Positions 1 through 7,066 of a stretch of DNA of 18,513 nucleotides are shown piece by piece. The number at the start of each line of letters is the position of its first letter. Position 1 is the first letter of the stretch. The position numbers and the translations under genes were made by a program. The notes beneath the pieces are model-generated. The model had not been told where the DNA came from, searched no databases, and saw only the letters and a program-made list of their open reading frames with translations. The stretch comes from an uncultured Spongiibacteraceae bacterium (lineage in GTDB: Bacteria > Pseudomonadota > Gammaproteobacteria > Pseudomonadales > CAMLJR01). The stretch is from the NCBI GenBank assembly GCA_946480345.1, contig CAMLJR010000048.1, positions 1 through 18,513 on the forward strand. The letters run 5' to 3'.

Positions 1-531
1 TTTCAACGCATGATTGAAGGTCAGCAGATTGTTTAACCACAACATCGTCGTTTTGCGCGTTCGGCGCGGACGAATTTCCCGACGCTCGTTGTTGCCGATA
101 ATTAAACCGCCGACGCGATCGCCCTGTTCGAGGCCCGACCACGCGAACAAGGCACCGAGATACGCGGCCATTTTCGATTTAAAACAATGACGGCTGCCGA
201 AGAACATCGGCTGGCGCTGATCGACAACAATTAACAATGGCTTTTCGCGTTCCTCACGAAACAATTTCGTGAACGCGCGGCCGCTGCGTGCCGTGACGCG
301 CCAGTCGATCGCACGCACATCGTCGCCCGGTTGATACGCGCGTACTTCTTCGAACTCCAAACCGCGCCCCCGCAATGCGGTACGCATACGGCCAGCCAGT
401 TCATGCGTCGCGCGCTGGCGTTGTTGCAATAGCCAATTGCTCGCGGCGAAGCGCGCGCCGGTGAGTTCGGTCAGTTCGCAATAAGCGCCGCGCAGTGGCG
501 ACGAAATTGTCCCAGCGATGTCTTTAAGCAA
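1..531 (-). CDS. DUF58 domain protein, partial at the left edge
   Basis: The reverse strand is open from about 531 to the window edge, giving about 177 residues of a DUF58 protein; the C-terminal part lies outside. The family core is clear: a G-R-G-L-E-F-E-E-V-R-A-Y-Q-P-G-D-D-V-R-A-I-D-W block, then T-A-R-S-G-R and K-L-F-R-E-E-R-E, then a hydrophobic strand ending in V-V-D-Q. In MIDAS-type von Willebrand A domains that strand is followed by D-x-S-x-S; here it is D-Q-R-Q-P-M, so metal binding in the usual way is doubtful. DUF58 proteins are typically encoded beside MoxR ATPases and are thought to work with them in envelope or complex-assembly functions. No ATG fits: the frame is closed upstream inside the MoxR gene by a TGA, and the remaining starts are TTG at 531, 549 or 558. 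I prefer 531, with GGAG ten bases upstream, which overlaps the MoxR stop and suggests translational coupling. The family is sure; the start is not. Confidence 0.85.
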   Translation of the reverse strand, partial: MLKDIAGTISSPLRGAYCELTELTGARFAASNWLLQQRQRATHELAGRMRTALRGRGLEFEEVRAYQPGDDVRAIDWRVTARSGRAFTKLFREEREKPLLIVVDQRQPMFFGSRHCFKSKMAAYLGALFAWSGLEQGDRVGGLIIGNNERREIRPRRTRKTTMLWLNNLLTFNHALK

Positions 532-1483
532 CTGGAACCAGCTCCACAATCCGTGCAATCACCGCATCGACGTCGACGCCACTCGCTTCCGCATCGAAAC
601 TTAAAATCAGACGATGACGCAGCACATCGGCGCACACGTCTTGTACATCGTCGGGGCTGACGTAATCGCGATTGGCGAGAAATGCACGTGCGCGTGCGCA
701 GCGATCGAGCGCGATGGTTGCGCGCGGGCTCGCGCCGAATTCGATCCAGCCGCCGAGTTCGGCGTCGTAATTTTTTGGCTGTCGCGTCGCCATGACCAGT
801 TGCACGATGTATTCCTCGACAGCGGGCGCCATATGTAATTTCAACGTGGCGGCGCGGGCATCGAAAATCGTTTGCTGCGCAATACGCTCGGGATGCGGTT
901 GCGGCAGTTGCTGCGCTTCGGTGCGCGCCAGTTGCAGGATTTTGCGTTCGACGTCCGCGTCGGGATAGTCGACACGCACATGCATCAGAAAACGATCGAG
1001 CTGCGCTTCCGGCAGCGGATAGGTGCCTTCCTGTTCGATCGGATTTTGCGTTGCCATCACCAGAAACAACGGCGGCAGCGGATACGTATGACGGCCCGCC
1101 GAAATTTGCCGTTCGGCCATCGCTTCGAGCAATGCCGATTGCACTTTCGCCGGCGCGCGATTGATTTCATCGGCGAGCACCAGATTGTGAAAAATCGGCC
1201 CCGGCTGAAACGAGAACGTGCCGCTTTCGGGGCGATAAATATCGGTGCCGGTGATATCGCCCGGCAGCAGATCGGGCGTGAATTGCACGCGATGAAAATC
1301 CGCGTCGATACCTTCCGCGAGTGTTTTTATCGCTTTGGTTTTTGCGAGCCCCGGTGCGCCTTCGACGAGCAGATGACCGTCGGCGAGCAGCGCGATCAAC
1401 AATCTCTCAATTAATTTTTCCTGGCCGATGATGCGTGTACCGAGCCAGCTATTCAGTTCGCGCAGGGCATTGAGTTGCGACAT
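524..1483 (-). CDS. MoxR-type AAA+ ATPase
   Basis: A 319-residue MoxR-family AAA+ ATPase (AAA_3), the usual length. Walker A is G-A-P-G-L-A-K-T at residues 42-49, Walker B is L-V-L-A-D-E-I-N near 101-108, and sensor 1 lies in M-A-T-Q-N-P near 152-157, followed by E-Q-E-G-T-Y-P-L-P-E-A-Q-L-D-R-F, a family hallmark. MoxR ATPases act as cytoplasmic chaperone-like remodellers for partner proteins with VWA or DUF58 domains. The open frame extends to 1519, but the ATG at 1483 is chosen because AAGGA lies seven bases before it and the family normally starts close to this point. It overlaps the following DUF58 gene, so both are probably one transcript continuing to the left of the window. It is divergent from the siderophore-receptor gene across a 212-base gap. 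Confidence 0.95.
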   Translation of the reverse strand: MSQLNALRELNSWLGTRIIGQEKLIERLLIALLADGHLLVEGAPGLAKTKAIKTLAEGIDADFHRVQFTPDLLPGDITGTDIYRPESGTFSFQPGPIFHNLVLADEINRAPAKVQSALLEAMAERQISAGRHTYPLPPLFLVMATQNPIEQEGTYPLPEAQLDRFLMHVRVDYPDADVERKILQLARTEAQQLPQPHPERIAQQTIFDARAATLKLHMAPAVEEYIVQLVMATRQPKNYDAELGGWIEFGASPRATIALDRCARARAFLANRDYVSPDDVQDVCADVLRHRLILSFDAEASGVDVDAVIARIVELVPVA

Positions 1484-1613
1484 AACGATCCTTTCGAGTC
1501 GATTGGAAGCGGGAGGCACTGTAAGGGATTGCGAGATGCTTTTGCAGCCGCAGCGTTTGGACTCAAATGCATTCGAAAGTTTCCGGCGTCAGGTGGGGCT
1601 TCCCATCGCAATC

Positions 1614-1632
1614 GAGAATAATTATCATTCGC
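1614..1632 (+). promoter_or_regulatory. Putative Fur box upstream of the siderophore receptor
   Basis: The 19 bases GAGAATAATTATCATTCGC match the classic Fur consensus GATAATGATAATCATTATC at 14 of 19 positions, counted by eye. The site lies 64 bases before the preferred start of the TonB-dependent receptor gene, in the divergent gap shared with moxR. Fur with ferrous iron normally represses such promoters, so the receptor and the genes after it are expected to be induced by iron starvation. I could not identify convincing -35 and -10 elements around it. Confidence 0.75.
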
Positions 1633-1695
1633 CGCCCATAGCCAGCCGCCTTTGCGCACGCCAGCCAACTCCTTACTCCAATGAAAGGTTTTGGT

Positions 1696-3798
1696 ATGCG
1701 TCCATTCCCCCACTTTGCGCGTTCTCTGTTAGTCATCAGCATTGCCGGTGCGTCGATGGCATTCGCCGAAGAACCCGTCGATCCCGATAAGGAAGCCGTG
1801 CTGAAAGCGGTGACGGTCAAAGATAAGGTCGACGCGGAAACCGCGACCGGTCCAGTCACCGGGTATATCGCCAAGCGCAGCGCGACAGCGACGAAAACCG
1901 ATACCTCGCTGCTCGAAACGCCGCAGTCGGTGACGGTGGTCACCGCGGATCAGATCGTCGACCTCGGCGCGATGAATGTGCAGGACGCGCTCAATTACGC
2001 GGCCGGTGTGCGCTCAGATGCGTATGGACTCGATTCGCGCGCCGATGCCGCCCGTGTGCGCGGTTCCGAGCCGGTTGAGTATCTCGATGGTCTGCGTCAA
2101 TCGTTCAACTATTACACCAGCACGATTCGCAACGAACCTTATATGCTTGAGCGCATCGAGGTGCTGCGTGGCCCGGCGGCAATGCTGTACGGGCAGGGCA
2201 GTACCGCCGGCGTCGTCAATCTCGTCAGCAAGCGACCGCAGGCGGAAGCGCGGGGCGAGGTCGGGGTGAAGCTCGGCAGCCACGATCTGAAGCAGATTCA
2301 AACCGATGTGACTGGCCCACTCACCGAGGACGGCACCTGGTTATATCGGGTGATCGCGCTGGTACGCGATGCCGACACGCAGGTCGATCACGTACGGGAC
2401 GATCGCCGCCTGCTCGCACCATCGCTGACTTGGCAACCGAGCGATGCAACTTCGCTGACGCTGCAATTGCGCTGGCAGGAAGACAAGTCGGGCTCGACCG
2501 CACAGTTCCTGCCATGGGAGGGCTATCTGGTCCGCAATCCTAACGGACGCATTCCGACCAGCCGCTTCATTGGCGAACCGGATTTCGATCGCTACGACAC
2601 CGAGCGACTCAGCATGGGCTGGGTATTCGAGCATCATTTCAACGATCAGTGGGCGCTCCATCACACGGCACGTTACATCCATAACAACGTCGATTACCGA
2701 TCGCTTTATGCAGACTCATTCGCCAATGCCGGCGATTCGTATCTCGATCCGCAGCGGCGAATGATCGGTCGCATCGCGTGGATTACGCAGCCGACCGTGC
2801 GCATGTTCGCGACCGATCAATATGTCGAGGGCCAATTCAAAACGGGGCCGTTGCAGCATCGTCTGATAGCGGGTCTCGATGCGCTGCGTTTTCGGCAGAC
2901 TTCGAAATCGGCCGAATTTTCAGCGTCGCCAATCGATGTTTACGATCCGGTTTATACCGGCTTCGATATGCCGCCATTGACCGAAAACCCCAAAGAAATT
3001 CAGCAACAGCTGGGGGCATACGTGCAGGATCAAATCGAGTTTGGCGATCGCTGGATTGCAGTGCTGGGTCTGCGCGAGGATCGCGTGACGAGCGATCTTG
3101 AAGGCAGCAAGGAGGTGGTCAAAAGCGCGACATCTGCGCGTGCCGGACTCCTTTATAAAGCGGCTTTTGGAGTGGCGCCTTACGTCAGCTACAGCGAATC
3201 GTTCACTCCCCAAAGCGGTTTCAACGCCGAAGGTGATCCTTATAAACCGCTGCGAGGCGAACAATGGGAAGTGGGGGTTAAATATCAGCCCGAGACAATG
3301 CCGTTGAGCGCCACGCTTTCTGTGTACGACTTGCGCGAAACAAATCGCAGGATTTCCGAACCGGGCCCTCAATTCGATCGCCAGGTCGGCAAAACCCGCA
3401 CCAAAGGCGCGGAACTCGAAGCGCGTGCACACCTCGGTAAAGCTGTCGATCTGATCGCCAATTACAACTACACGAATATCGACGATGAGCTCGAAGCGCT
3501 GCCGGAAAATCAGGCGTCGGTGTGGGCGAAATGGAATTTCGCGATTGCCGGCACGCCAGGTTTTTCGGTAGGCACGGGCGTGCGCTGGTTCGATGCGTTC
3601 AAGGACGGCGGCGCGCCGACAACTCCATCGGTAACGCTGGTTGATGGGCTGCTGGCGTGGGATCTCGCGCAATGGCGCTTTGCCGTCAACGCGAACAATC
3701 TCACCGATAAACGCTATGTCAGCACCTGCCTGTCGCGCGGCGATTGCTTCGTCGGCAATCGCCGCAATGTGGTCGCCAGCGCGACCTATCGCTGGTAA
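1696..3798 (+). CDS. TonB-dependent siderophore receptor (FhuA/FoxA-like)
   Basis: An outer-membrane TonB-dependent receptor of 700 residues, a normal length for siderophore receptors. A signal peptide ends in A-S-M-A-F-A with likely cleavage after residue 24. K-A-V-T-V near residues 37-41 is the probable TonB box. The plug follows, with T-G-P-V-T-G-Y near 51-57, E-T-P-Q-S near 74-78 and E-R-I-E-V-L-R-G-P at 152-160. The rest is a 22-strand-type barrel ending in A-T-Y-R-W, an aromatic C-terminus recognised by BAM. A Cys pair just before the last strand (S-T-C-x5-D-C-F-V-G) is typical of ferrichrome/ferrioxamine-type receptors. The exact siderophore cannot be read from sequence. An upstream in-frame ATG at 1681 lacks an SD, whereas the ATG at 1696 has GAAAGG seven bases before it and gives a clean signal peptide. 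A Fur box precedes it and the PepSY gene follows after 12 bases, so the two are surely cotranscribed. Confidence 0.95.
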   Translation: MRPFPHFARSLLVISIAGASMAFAEEPVDPDKEAVLKAVTVKDKVDAETATGPVTGYIAKRSATATKTDTSLLETPQSVTVVTADQIVDLGAMNVQDALNYAAGVRSDAYGLDSRADAARVRGSEPVEYLDGLRQSFNYYTSTIRNEPYMLERIEVLRGPAAMLYGQGSTAGVVNLVSKRPQAEARGEVGVKLGSHDLKQIQTDVTGPLTEDGTWLYRVIALVRDADTQVDHVRDDRRLLAPSLTWQPSDATSLTLQLRWQEDKSGSTAQFLPWEGYLVRNPNGRIPTSRFIGEPDFDRYDTERLSMGWVFEHHFNDQWALHHTARYIHNNVDYRSLYADSFANAGDSYLDPQRRMIGRIAWITQPTVRMFATDQYVEGQFKTGPLQHRLIAGLDALRFRQTSKSAEFSASPIDVYDPVYTGFDMPPLTENPKEIQQQLGAYVQDQIEFGDRWIAVLGLREDRVTSDLEGSKEVVKSATSARAGLLYKAAFGVAPYVSYSESFTPQSGFNAEGDPYKPLRGEQWEVGVKYQPETMPLSATLSVYDLRETNRRISEPGPQFDRQVGKTRTKGAELEARAHLGKAVDLIANYNYTNIDDELEALPENQASVWAKWNFAIAGTPGFSVGTGVRWFDAFKDGGAPTTPSVTLVDGLLAWDLAQWRFAVNANNLTDKRYVSTCLSRGDCFVGNRRNVVASATYRW

Positions 3799-3810
3799 GA
3801 GGAATCGATA

Positions 3811-5031
3811 ATGCGTCAGCCGCTGGTATTGCTGCACCGTTGGGCTGGTTTGTTCATGGCGGTGTTCCTGTTTATCTCGGGTCTTACCGGCGCGGTAATT
3901 TCGTGGGATCACGAGCTCGACGAATGGCTGAATCCGCAGTTGTTCAAGTTGCGGCCCGAGGCCGATGCGAATGCCCCGCCGTTATCGCCGCTCGATCTGG
4001 CGAACCGGATCGAAGCGGCAGATACGCGCGTGCTGGTTACGTTCGTACCGTTACACGTCGAGGCCGGCCATACGCTCGGTGTGAGCGTGATGCCGCGTAT
4101 CGACTCTGTCACCGGTGAAGCGTATCCGCTCGACTTCAATCAACTCGCGATCGATCCCACTAACGGCGATATTCAGGGGCGGCGGTTTTGGGGCGCGATT
4201 TCGCTCGCGCGCGAAAACCTGCTGCCGTTTTTATACAAGCTGCATTACAGCATGCACATTCCCGATGGCTTCGGCGTCGAGCTCGGCATGCTGTTCATGG
4301 GTATCGTCGGCATCGTCTGGGTGCTCGATTGTTTCATCGCCTTGTGGATTTCATTTCCGAACTGGCGCAGCTGGCGCAAATCGTTTGCATTTCGCTGGCG
4401 GCAGGGAAGTTACAAACGCAATTTCGATCTGCACCGGTCGGGCGGCGTATGGGTTTGGATACTGCTGCTGGTGCTCGCGGTGACATCGGTATCGATGAAT
4501 CTCGGCGCGCAAGTCGTGCGGCCGATCGTTGCGCAGTTTTCCGCGTTGACGCCGATGCCGTGGGATACGCGCGTCCCGAATCCGCCCGAGCGGCCGATCA
4601 TGCCGCTGGTAAGTCGCGAACACATCATCGAACGCGCTCAAACCGAAGCACAGCAGCGCGGCTGGCAGACGCCGCTCGGCAGCGTGTTTTACTCGGTGGA
4701 GTTCGGCTTTTACGGCGCGAGTTTTCACGAGCCGGATGCCAGCCATGGCGATGGGGGATTGGGCAATAACATCTTGTATTTCGATGGAGCGGATGGCCGC
4801 GCGCTCGGTGCGCTCGAACCCGGCACTGGCAGCGCAGGCGATATTTTCATGCAGGCGCAATTTCCGCTGCATTCGGGACGCATTATCGGCATACCGGGCC
4901 GCGTGATCGTCTCGATATCGGGTTTGCTGGTGGCGATGCTGAGTGTGACCGGCGTCGTGATCTGGATGAACAAACGCCGCGCGCGCGTTAAATCCGAGTT
5001 GCGCAGCGCGGCTTATCTGGCGAACTCCTGA
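3811..5031 (+). CDS. PepSY-associated TM protein (PiuB/FoxB-like, siderophore iron utilisation)
   Basis: A 406-residue inner-membrane protein of the PepSY_TM family. Four membrane segments are visible at about 9-35, 157-183, 208-230 and 365-390, with two large periplasmic loops. Histidines near the membrane faces, H9 (L-L-H-R-W), H145 and H149 (K-L-H-Y-S-M-H), H208 (D-L-H-R-S-G-G) and H354 (L-H-S-G-R), match the conserved pattern of this family. In related systems, for example FoxB next to FoxA, such proteins help release iron from the imported ferri-siderophore, probably by reduction at the inner membrane; that role is inferred here from family and position. GAGGA lies seven bases before the ATG. 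It starts 12 bases after the receptor gene and should share its iron-responsive control. Confidence 0.92.
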   Translation: MRQPLVLLHRWAGLFMAVFLFISGLTGAVISWDHELDEWLNPQLFKLRPEADANAPPLSPLDLANRIEAADTRVLVTFVPLHVEAGHTLGVSVMPRIDSVTGEAYPLDFNQLAIDPTNGDIQGRRFWGAISLARENLLPFLYKLHYSMHIPDGFGVELGMLFMGIVGIVWVLDCFIALWISFPNWRSWRKSFAFRWRQGSYKRNFDLHRSGGVWVWILLLVLAVTSVSMNLGAQVVRPIVAQFSALTPMPWDTRVPNPPERPIMPLVSREHIIERAQTEAQQRGWQTPLGSVFYSVEFGFYGASFHEPDASHGDGGLGNNILYFDGADGRALGALEPGTGSAGDIFMQAQFPLHSGRIIGIPGRVIVSISGLLVAMLSVTGVVIWMNKRRARVKSELRSAAYLANS

Positions 5032-5122
5032 TGCGCTGCGTGGAGCTGAAAATAGCCGGCGTCTTTTGCGTCGGTTACTATGGCGCCTCATCGCCGACTC
5101 CACATTAACGTTCGTCGCGTTC

Positions 5123-5509
5123 ATGTCCCGATTCTGTATGCATCCATACATCGCCTATTTGCTGATTTTGCTGCTGCCGTTGCAGGCAGCGGCGGCGGCA
5201 CGCCTTGCCGTTTGTGCGGAAAGCTCGATCAGTGCCGTGCAGACGATGGATCATTGTTCGCAACAGTCGATGAATTCGTCGCCCTCGCGAGATTTATCGA
5301 ATTCTGATTATTCAGACGCGACAAAAAAACAAGGCAACACGGCGTGCTGGTTGGGTTCGATTTGCATCGCCAGCTTCGGCGCGCTGGCGATACCGAGCGC
5401 TTACCATTTCGCTCGCATCGAACACGAAGGGCCTCTCCATTTTTTCACTCCCGCGTTTTATCTCTCGGTAATTCCCGACACTCCACAACGACCGCCCAGC
5501 GTTCTCTGA
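5123..5509 (+). CDS. Small exported Cys-containing protein, CzcI/DUF2946-like
   Basis: About 128 residues. A hydrophobic N-terminus (residues 9-26, ending in a run of alanines) looks like a signal peptide. The mature part has cysteines at 31, 45 (M-D-H-C), 75 and 81 (A-C-W-L-G-S-I-C) and several Met and His residues, and ends in P-D-T-P-Q-R-P-P. A short exported protein with an M-x-H-C motif, a C-x5-C pair and an R-P-P tail resembles the small CzcI/DUF2946-like proteins often found beside metal-transport genes; this similarity is from memory and moderate. It could bind or sense a metal in the periplasm. Start choice is uncertain: the frame is also open from a TTG at 5066, and there is a second ATG at 5138; none has a good SD. 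I use the ATG at 5123. It follows the PepSY gene by 91 bases. Confidence 0.6.
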   Translation: MSRFCMHPYIAYLLILLLPLQAAAAARLAVCAESSISAVQTMDHCSQQSMNSSPSRDLSNSDYSDATKKQGNTACWLGSICIASFGALAIPSAYHFARIEHEGPLHFFTPAFYLSVIPDTPQRPPSVL

Positions 5510-5521
5510 CACATCTGCAAT

Positions 5522-5546
5522 AAATGCACGTGCATTTCGCACGTGC
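5522..5546. promoter_or_regulatory. 16-bp perfect palindrome with a second GCACGTGC core
   Basis: AAATGCACGTGCATTT at 5522-5537 is a perfect palindrome. Its central GCACGTGC (5526-5533) recurs at 5539-5546, 13 bases downstream. The element sits in the 61-base gap between the CzcI-like gene and the outer-membrane barrel gene, 25 bases before the latter's ATG. There is no T-run after it, so it is not a standard terminator. A dimeric regulator's operator is the most natural reading; an mRNA processing hairpin is the alternative. The structure is directly visible; the function is inference. Confidence 0.5.
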
Positions 5547-5570
5547 CGTGGATTTGTTTGGGAGAGCGCA

Positions 5571-6242
5571 ATGCATCTTCGTCAACTATTCCGGCTCAGG
5601 CCGGTATTGCTTCTATTGCTGTGGCCGACGTCGCTGTCTGCCATCGCAGGACCCATGGGTTTTCAGGATTCCTGGATGAGCATGGGAGACCTGGGGCCGA
5701 ACTGGCGCGAAGTATTCGTCAACTACGCGTTTACGCCGCGCGATGCGGTCGGCGTTTCGCAAACGTATATGCGTGCGGACGATGACAGTCGATCGCGTGA
5801 TCTCACCGAACTGACGTACACCCGTCTGCTGAAACGCTGGAATCAGCGCGACGCGCAGGCGAATGTATGGTTTATCGGCGGTGTCGGCGAGATATGGCTG
5901 CATGACCGCGATCGAGATCGCGATAGCCATCACGCCGCGATATCACCGGGTATTCAGGTCGATTACGAAACCACGCGCGTTTATTTTTCAGCCACGCATC
6001 GGCTCTATCGGGCATCCGACATTAATCACGATTACAACACAGTACGGACGGGGTTTTCATTTTTTGAGACCGGTTATGAAAGTACGCAGCCGTGGCTGAT
6101 CGTCGAGGGCCGTTCGATGAACGGGTTGTCGGATCGAATCGAAGTGACACCGATGTTGCGGCTGATTAATCGTCGTTATTTTGTCGAGGCCGGCGTCAAC
6201 AATTTTGGTCAGCCCCGTTTCAACTTCATGTTTATTTTTTAA
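5571..6242 (+). CDS. Small outer-membrane beta-barrel protein, metal-module associated
   Basis: A 223-residue exported protein. The signal peptide has a long leucine core and likely cleavage after A-I-A at residue 26. The mature part is made of alternating short strands rich in Tyr, Trp and Phe and ends in F-N-F-M-F-I-F, an aromatic BAM-type C-terminus, so a small outer-membrane barrel (perhaps 8-10 strands) is likely. I recall similar uncharacterised proteins beginning G-P-M-G-F-x-D-S-W-M near HMA-domain proteins in other Gammaproteobacteria, but know no proven function. Residues 111-121 form an unusual H-D-R-D-R-D-R-D-S-H-H stretch, probably a surface or periplasmic loop that could touch a metal. 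GGAG lies six bases before the ATG. The MerP-like gene starts 19 bases after its stop, so the two are cotranscribed and the protein is plausibly the outer-membrane part of the same system. Confidence 0.75.
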   Translation: MHLRQLFRLRPVLLLLLWPTSLSAIAGPMGFQDSWMSMGDLGPNWREVFVNYAFTPRDAVGVSQTYMRADDDSRSRDLTELTYTRLLKRWNQRDAQANVWFIGGVGEIWLHDRDRDRDSHHAAISPGIQVDYETTRVYFSATHRLYRASDINHDYNTVRTGFSFFETGYESTQPWLIVEGRSMNGLSDRIEVTPMLRLINRRYFVEAGVNNFGQPRFNFMFIF

Positions 6243-6261
6243 CGATTACGAGGAAATTTTT

Positions 6262-6582
6262 ATGAAAGCAATCATTTTTGTATTGTCGTTCGGCCTTACC
6301 GCTTTCGCTCATGCGGCGCAAACAATTACCGCACAGGTGAATGGCATGGTTTGCGCTTTTTGCGCACAGGGTATCGAGAAAAAAGTGCGGGCTTTACCGC
6401 AAACCCAGGACGTCTACGTGAATCTCAAACAGAAAATCGTCGCAGCACAATTGAAAGAAGGCGAGCAGCTTTCGCCAGACGTAATCGCCGCGTTAATCAA
6501 GGAGGCTGGCTACGATGTAGCGCATATCGAAACGGTCGATGATACGACCGCTGCCATTCGAGCCCGCATGGAGCAGAAATAA
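6262..6582 (+). CDS. Periplasmic heavy-metal-associated (HMA, MerP-like) protein
   Basis: A 106-residue protein with a signal peptide (residues 1 to about 18, ending A-H-A-A) followed by one HMA domain. The metal-binding loop G-M-V-C-A-F-C puts the thiols at C31 and C34. The rest follows the fold: a helix with E-K-K-V-R-A-L, a strand with V-Y-V-N-L-K, a second helix, and A-G-Y-D-V near the end. A helical tail of about 20 residues extends beyond the usual MerP length. HMA proteins bind soft or borderline metal ions; MerP passes its ion to MerT, and here a MerT-like gene starts one base after the stop. The ATG at 6262 has GAGG eight bases before it and gives the signal peptide; the longer open frame from 6181 does not. 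Confidence 0.9.
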   Translation: MKAIIFVLSFGLTAFAHAAQTITAQVNGMVCAFCAQGIEKKVRALPQTQDVYVNLKQKIVAAQLKEGEQLSPDVIAALIKEAGYDVAHIETVDDTTAAIRARMEQK

Positions 6583-6583
6583 C

Positions 6584-6970
6584 ATGGAAAACATTGAGGG
6601 TCTCGGATCCACGCGAGCAGCGTCGCTGCTCGCATTATTCACCAGCAGCGGTACCTTGATTTGCTGCGCTATTCCAGCCTTGCTGGTCGCCGTAGGCGCG
6701 GGCGCTGCGCTGTCGTCGTTAATCGCAAACATACCGCAGCTCGTCTGGTTCTCGGAACATAAGATGCCCGTGTTTTTAACGGCTGCCATTATGTTGGTCG
6801 TGGCTGGTTTTATGCAGTGGCGGGCGCGACGGCTGCCATGTCCTGTCGATCCTGTGTTAGCGCAAGCGTGTACGAGAATGCGGCGCAATTCGCTGCGAAT
6901 ATATCTTTTCTCGGTCGGTGTGTTTGGGTTAGGCGTGTTTTTCGCTTTCATCGCGCCGCTGATTTTTTAA
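6584..6970 (+). CDS. MerT-like inner-membrane metal transport protein
   Basis: A 128-residue membrane protein with three hydrophobic segments at about 13-48, 61-79 and 104-127. The first carries vicinal cysteines C27-C28 (L-I-C-C-A-I-P), and the loop between the second and third carries C86 and C96. This is the layout of MerT: a CC pair in TM1 that takes the ion from MerP, and a second Cys pair on the cytoplasmic side that hands it on. The adjacent upstream gene encodes a MerP-like protein, which supports the match. No mercuric reductase or MerR is in the window, so mercury detoxification is not supported and the ion is unknown. The start is one base after the upstream stop, with GGAG ten bases ahead, so translation is probably coupled. 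Confidence 0.8.
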   Translation: MENIEGLGSTRAASLLALFTSSGTLICCAIPALLVAVGAGAALSSLIANIPQLVWFSEHKMPVFLTAAIMLVVAGFMQWRARRLPCPVDPVLAQACTRMRRNSLRIYLFSVGVFGLGVFFAFIAPLIF

Positions 6971-7016
6971 AATCCGCCACCATGCGACGCATAGCTTTCG
7001 CTGGCTGTGCGCGATG

Positions 7017-7066
7017 GTTTACCCTGTCACCCCGTGCGCGTTATGCACGCCGTTATAAGGGTAAAC
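7017..7066 (+). promoter_or_regulatory. Leader hairpin covering the ribosome binding site of the glutamate dehydrogenase gene
   Basis: GTTTACCCT (7017-7025) and AGGGTAAAC (7058-7066) are perfectly complementary over nine bases. Between them CGTGC (7033-7037) and GCACG (7045-7049) can form an inner stem with a seven-base loop. The downstream outer arm contains AGGG of the Shine-Dalgarno AAGGG (7057-7061), eight bases before the chosen ATG at 7070. Folding would hide the SD, so translation could depend on melting, a ligand or a protein. The pairing is seen directly; regulation is inferred. Confidence 0.45.

Noticed and set aside
1681..1695. Upstream ATG of the siderophore receptor
   Set aside because: No SD before it; the ATG 15 bases later has GAAAGG at good spacing and a cleaner signal peptide.
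2920..3912. A 330-codon open frame on the minus strand opposite the siderophore receptor gene
   Set aside because: The plus strand has an unmistakable full-length TonB-dependent receptor; the reverse frame is a codon-bias shadow rich in Arg, Ala and His with no recognisable domain.
5040..5103. GTGGAG/CTCCAC and GTCGG/CCGAC pairings in the gap before the CzcI-like gene
   Set aside because: The two stems compete for the same base and are short and distant; not enough to call a structured leader without folding or covariation.
4351..5151. A 266-codon minus-strand open frame opposite the PepSY gene
   Set aside because: Arg/His-rich shadow of a clear PepSY membrane protein; no SD and no domain.
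6262..6970. Mercury resistance (mer) operon
   Set aside because: MerP- and MerT-like genes are present, but there is no merR, merA or mer operator in the window, and the upstream barrel and Cys protein are not mer genes.
6961..6974. GATTTTTTAAAATC as a terminator after the MerT-like gene
   Set aside because: The stem is almost only A-T and no G-C-rich hairpin precedes the T-run.
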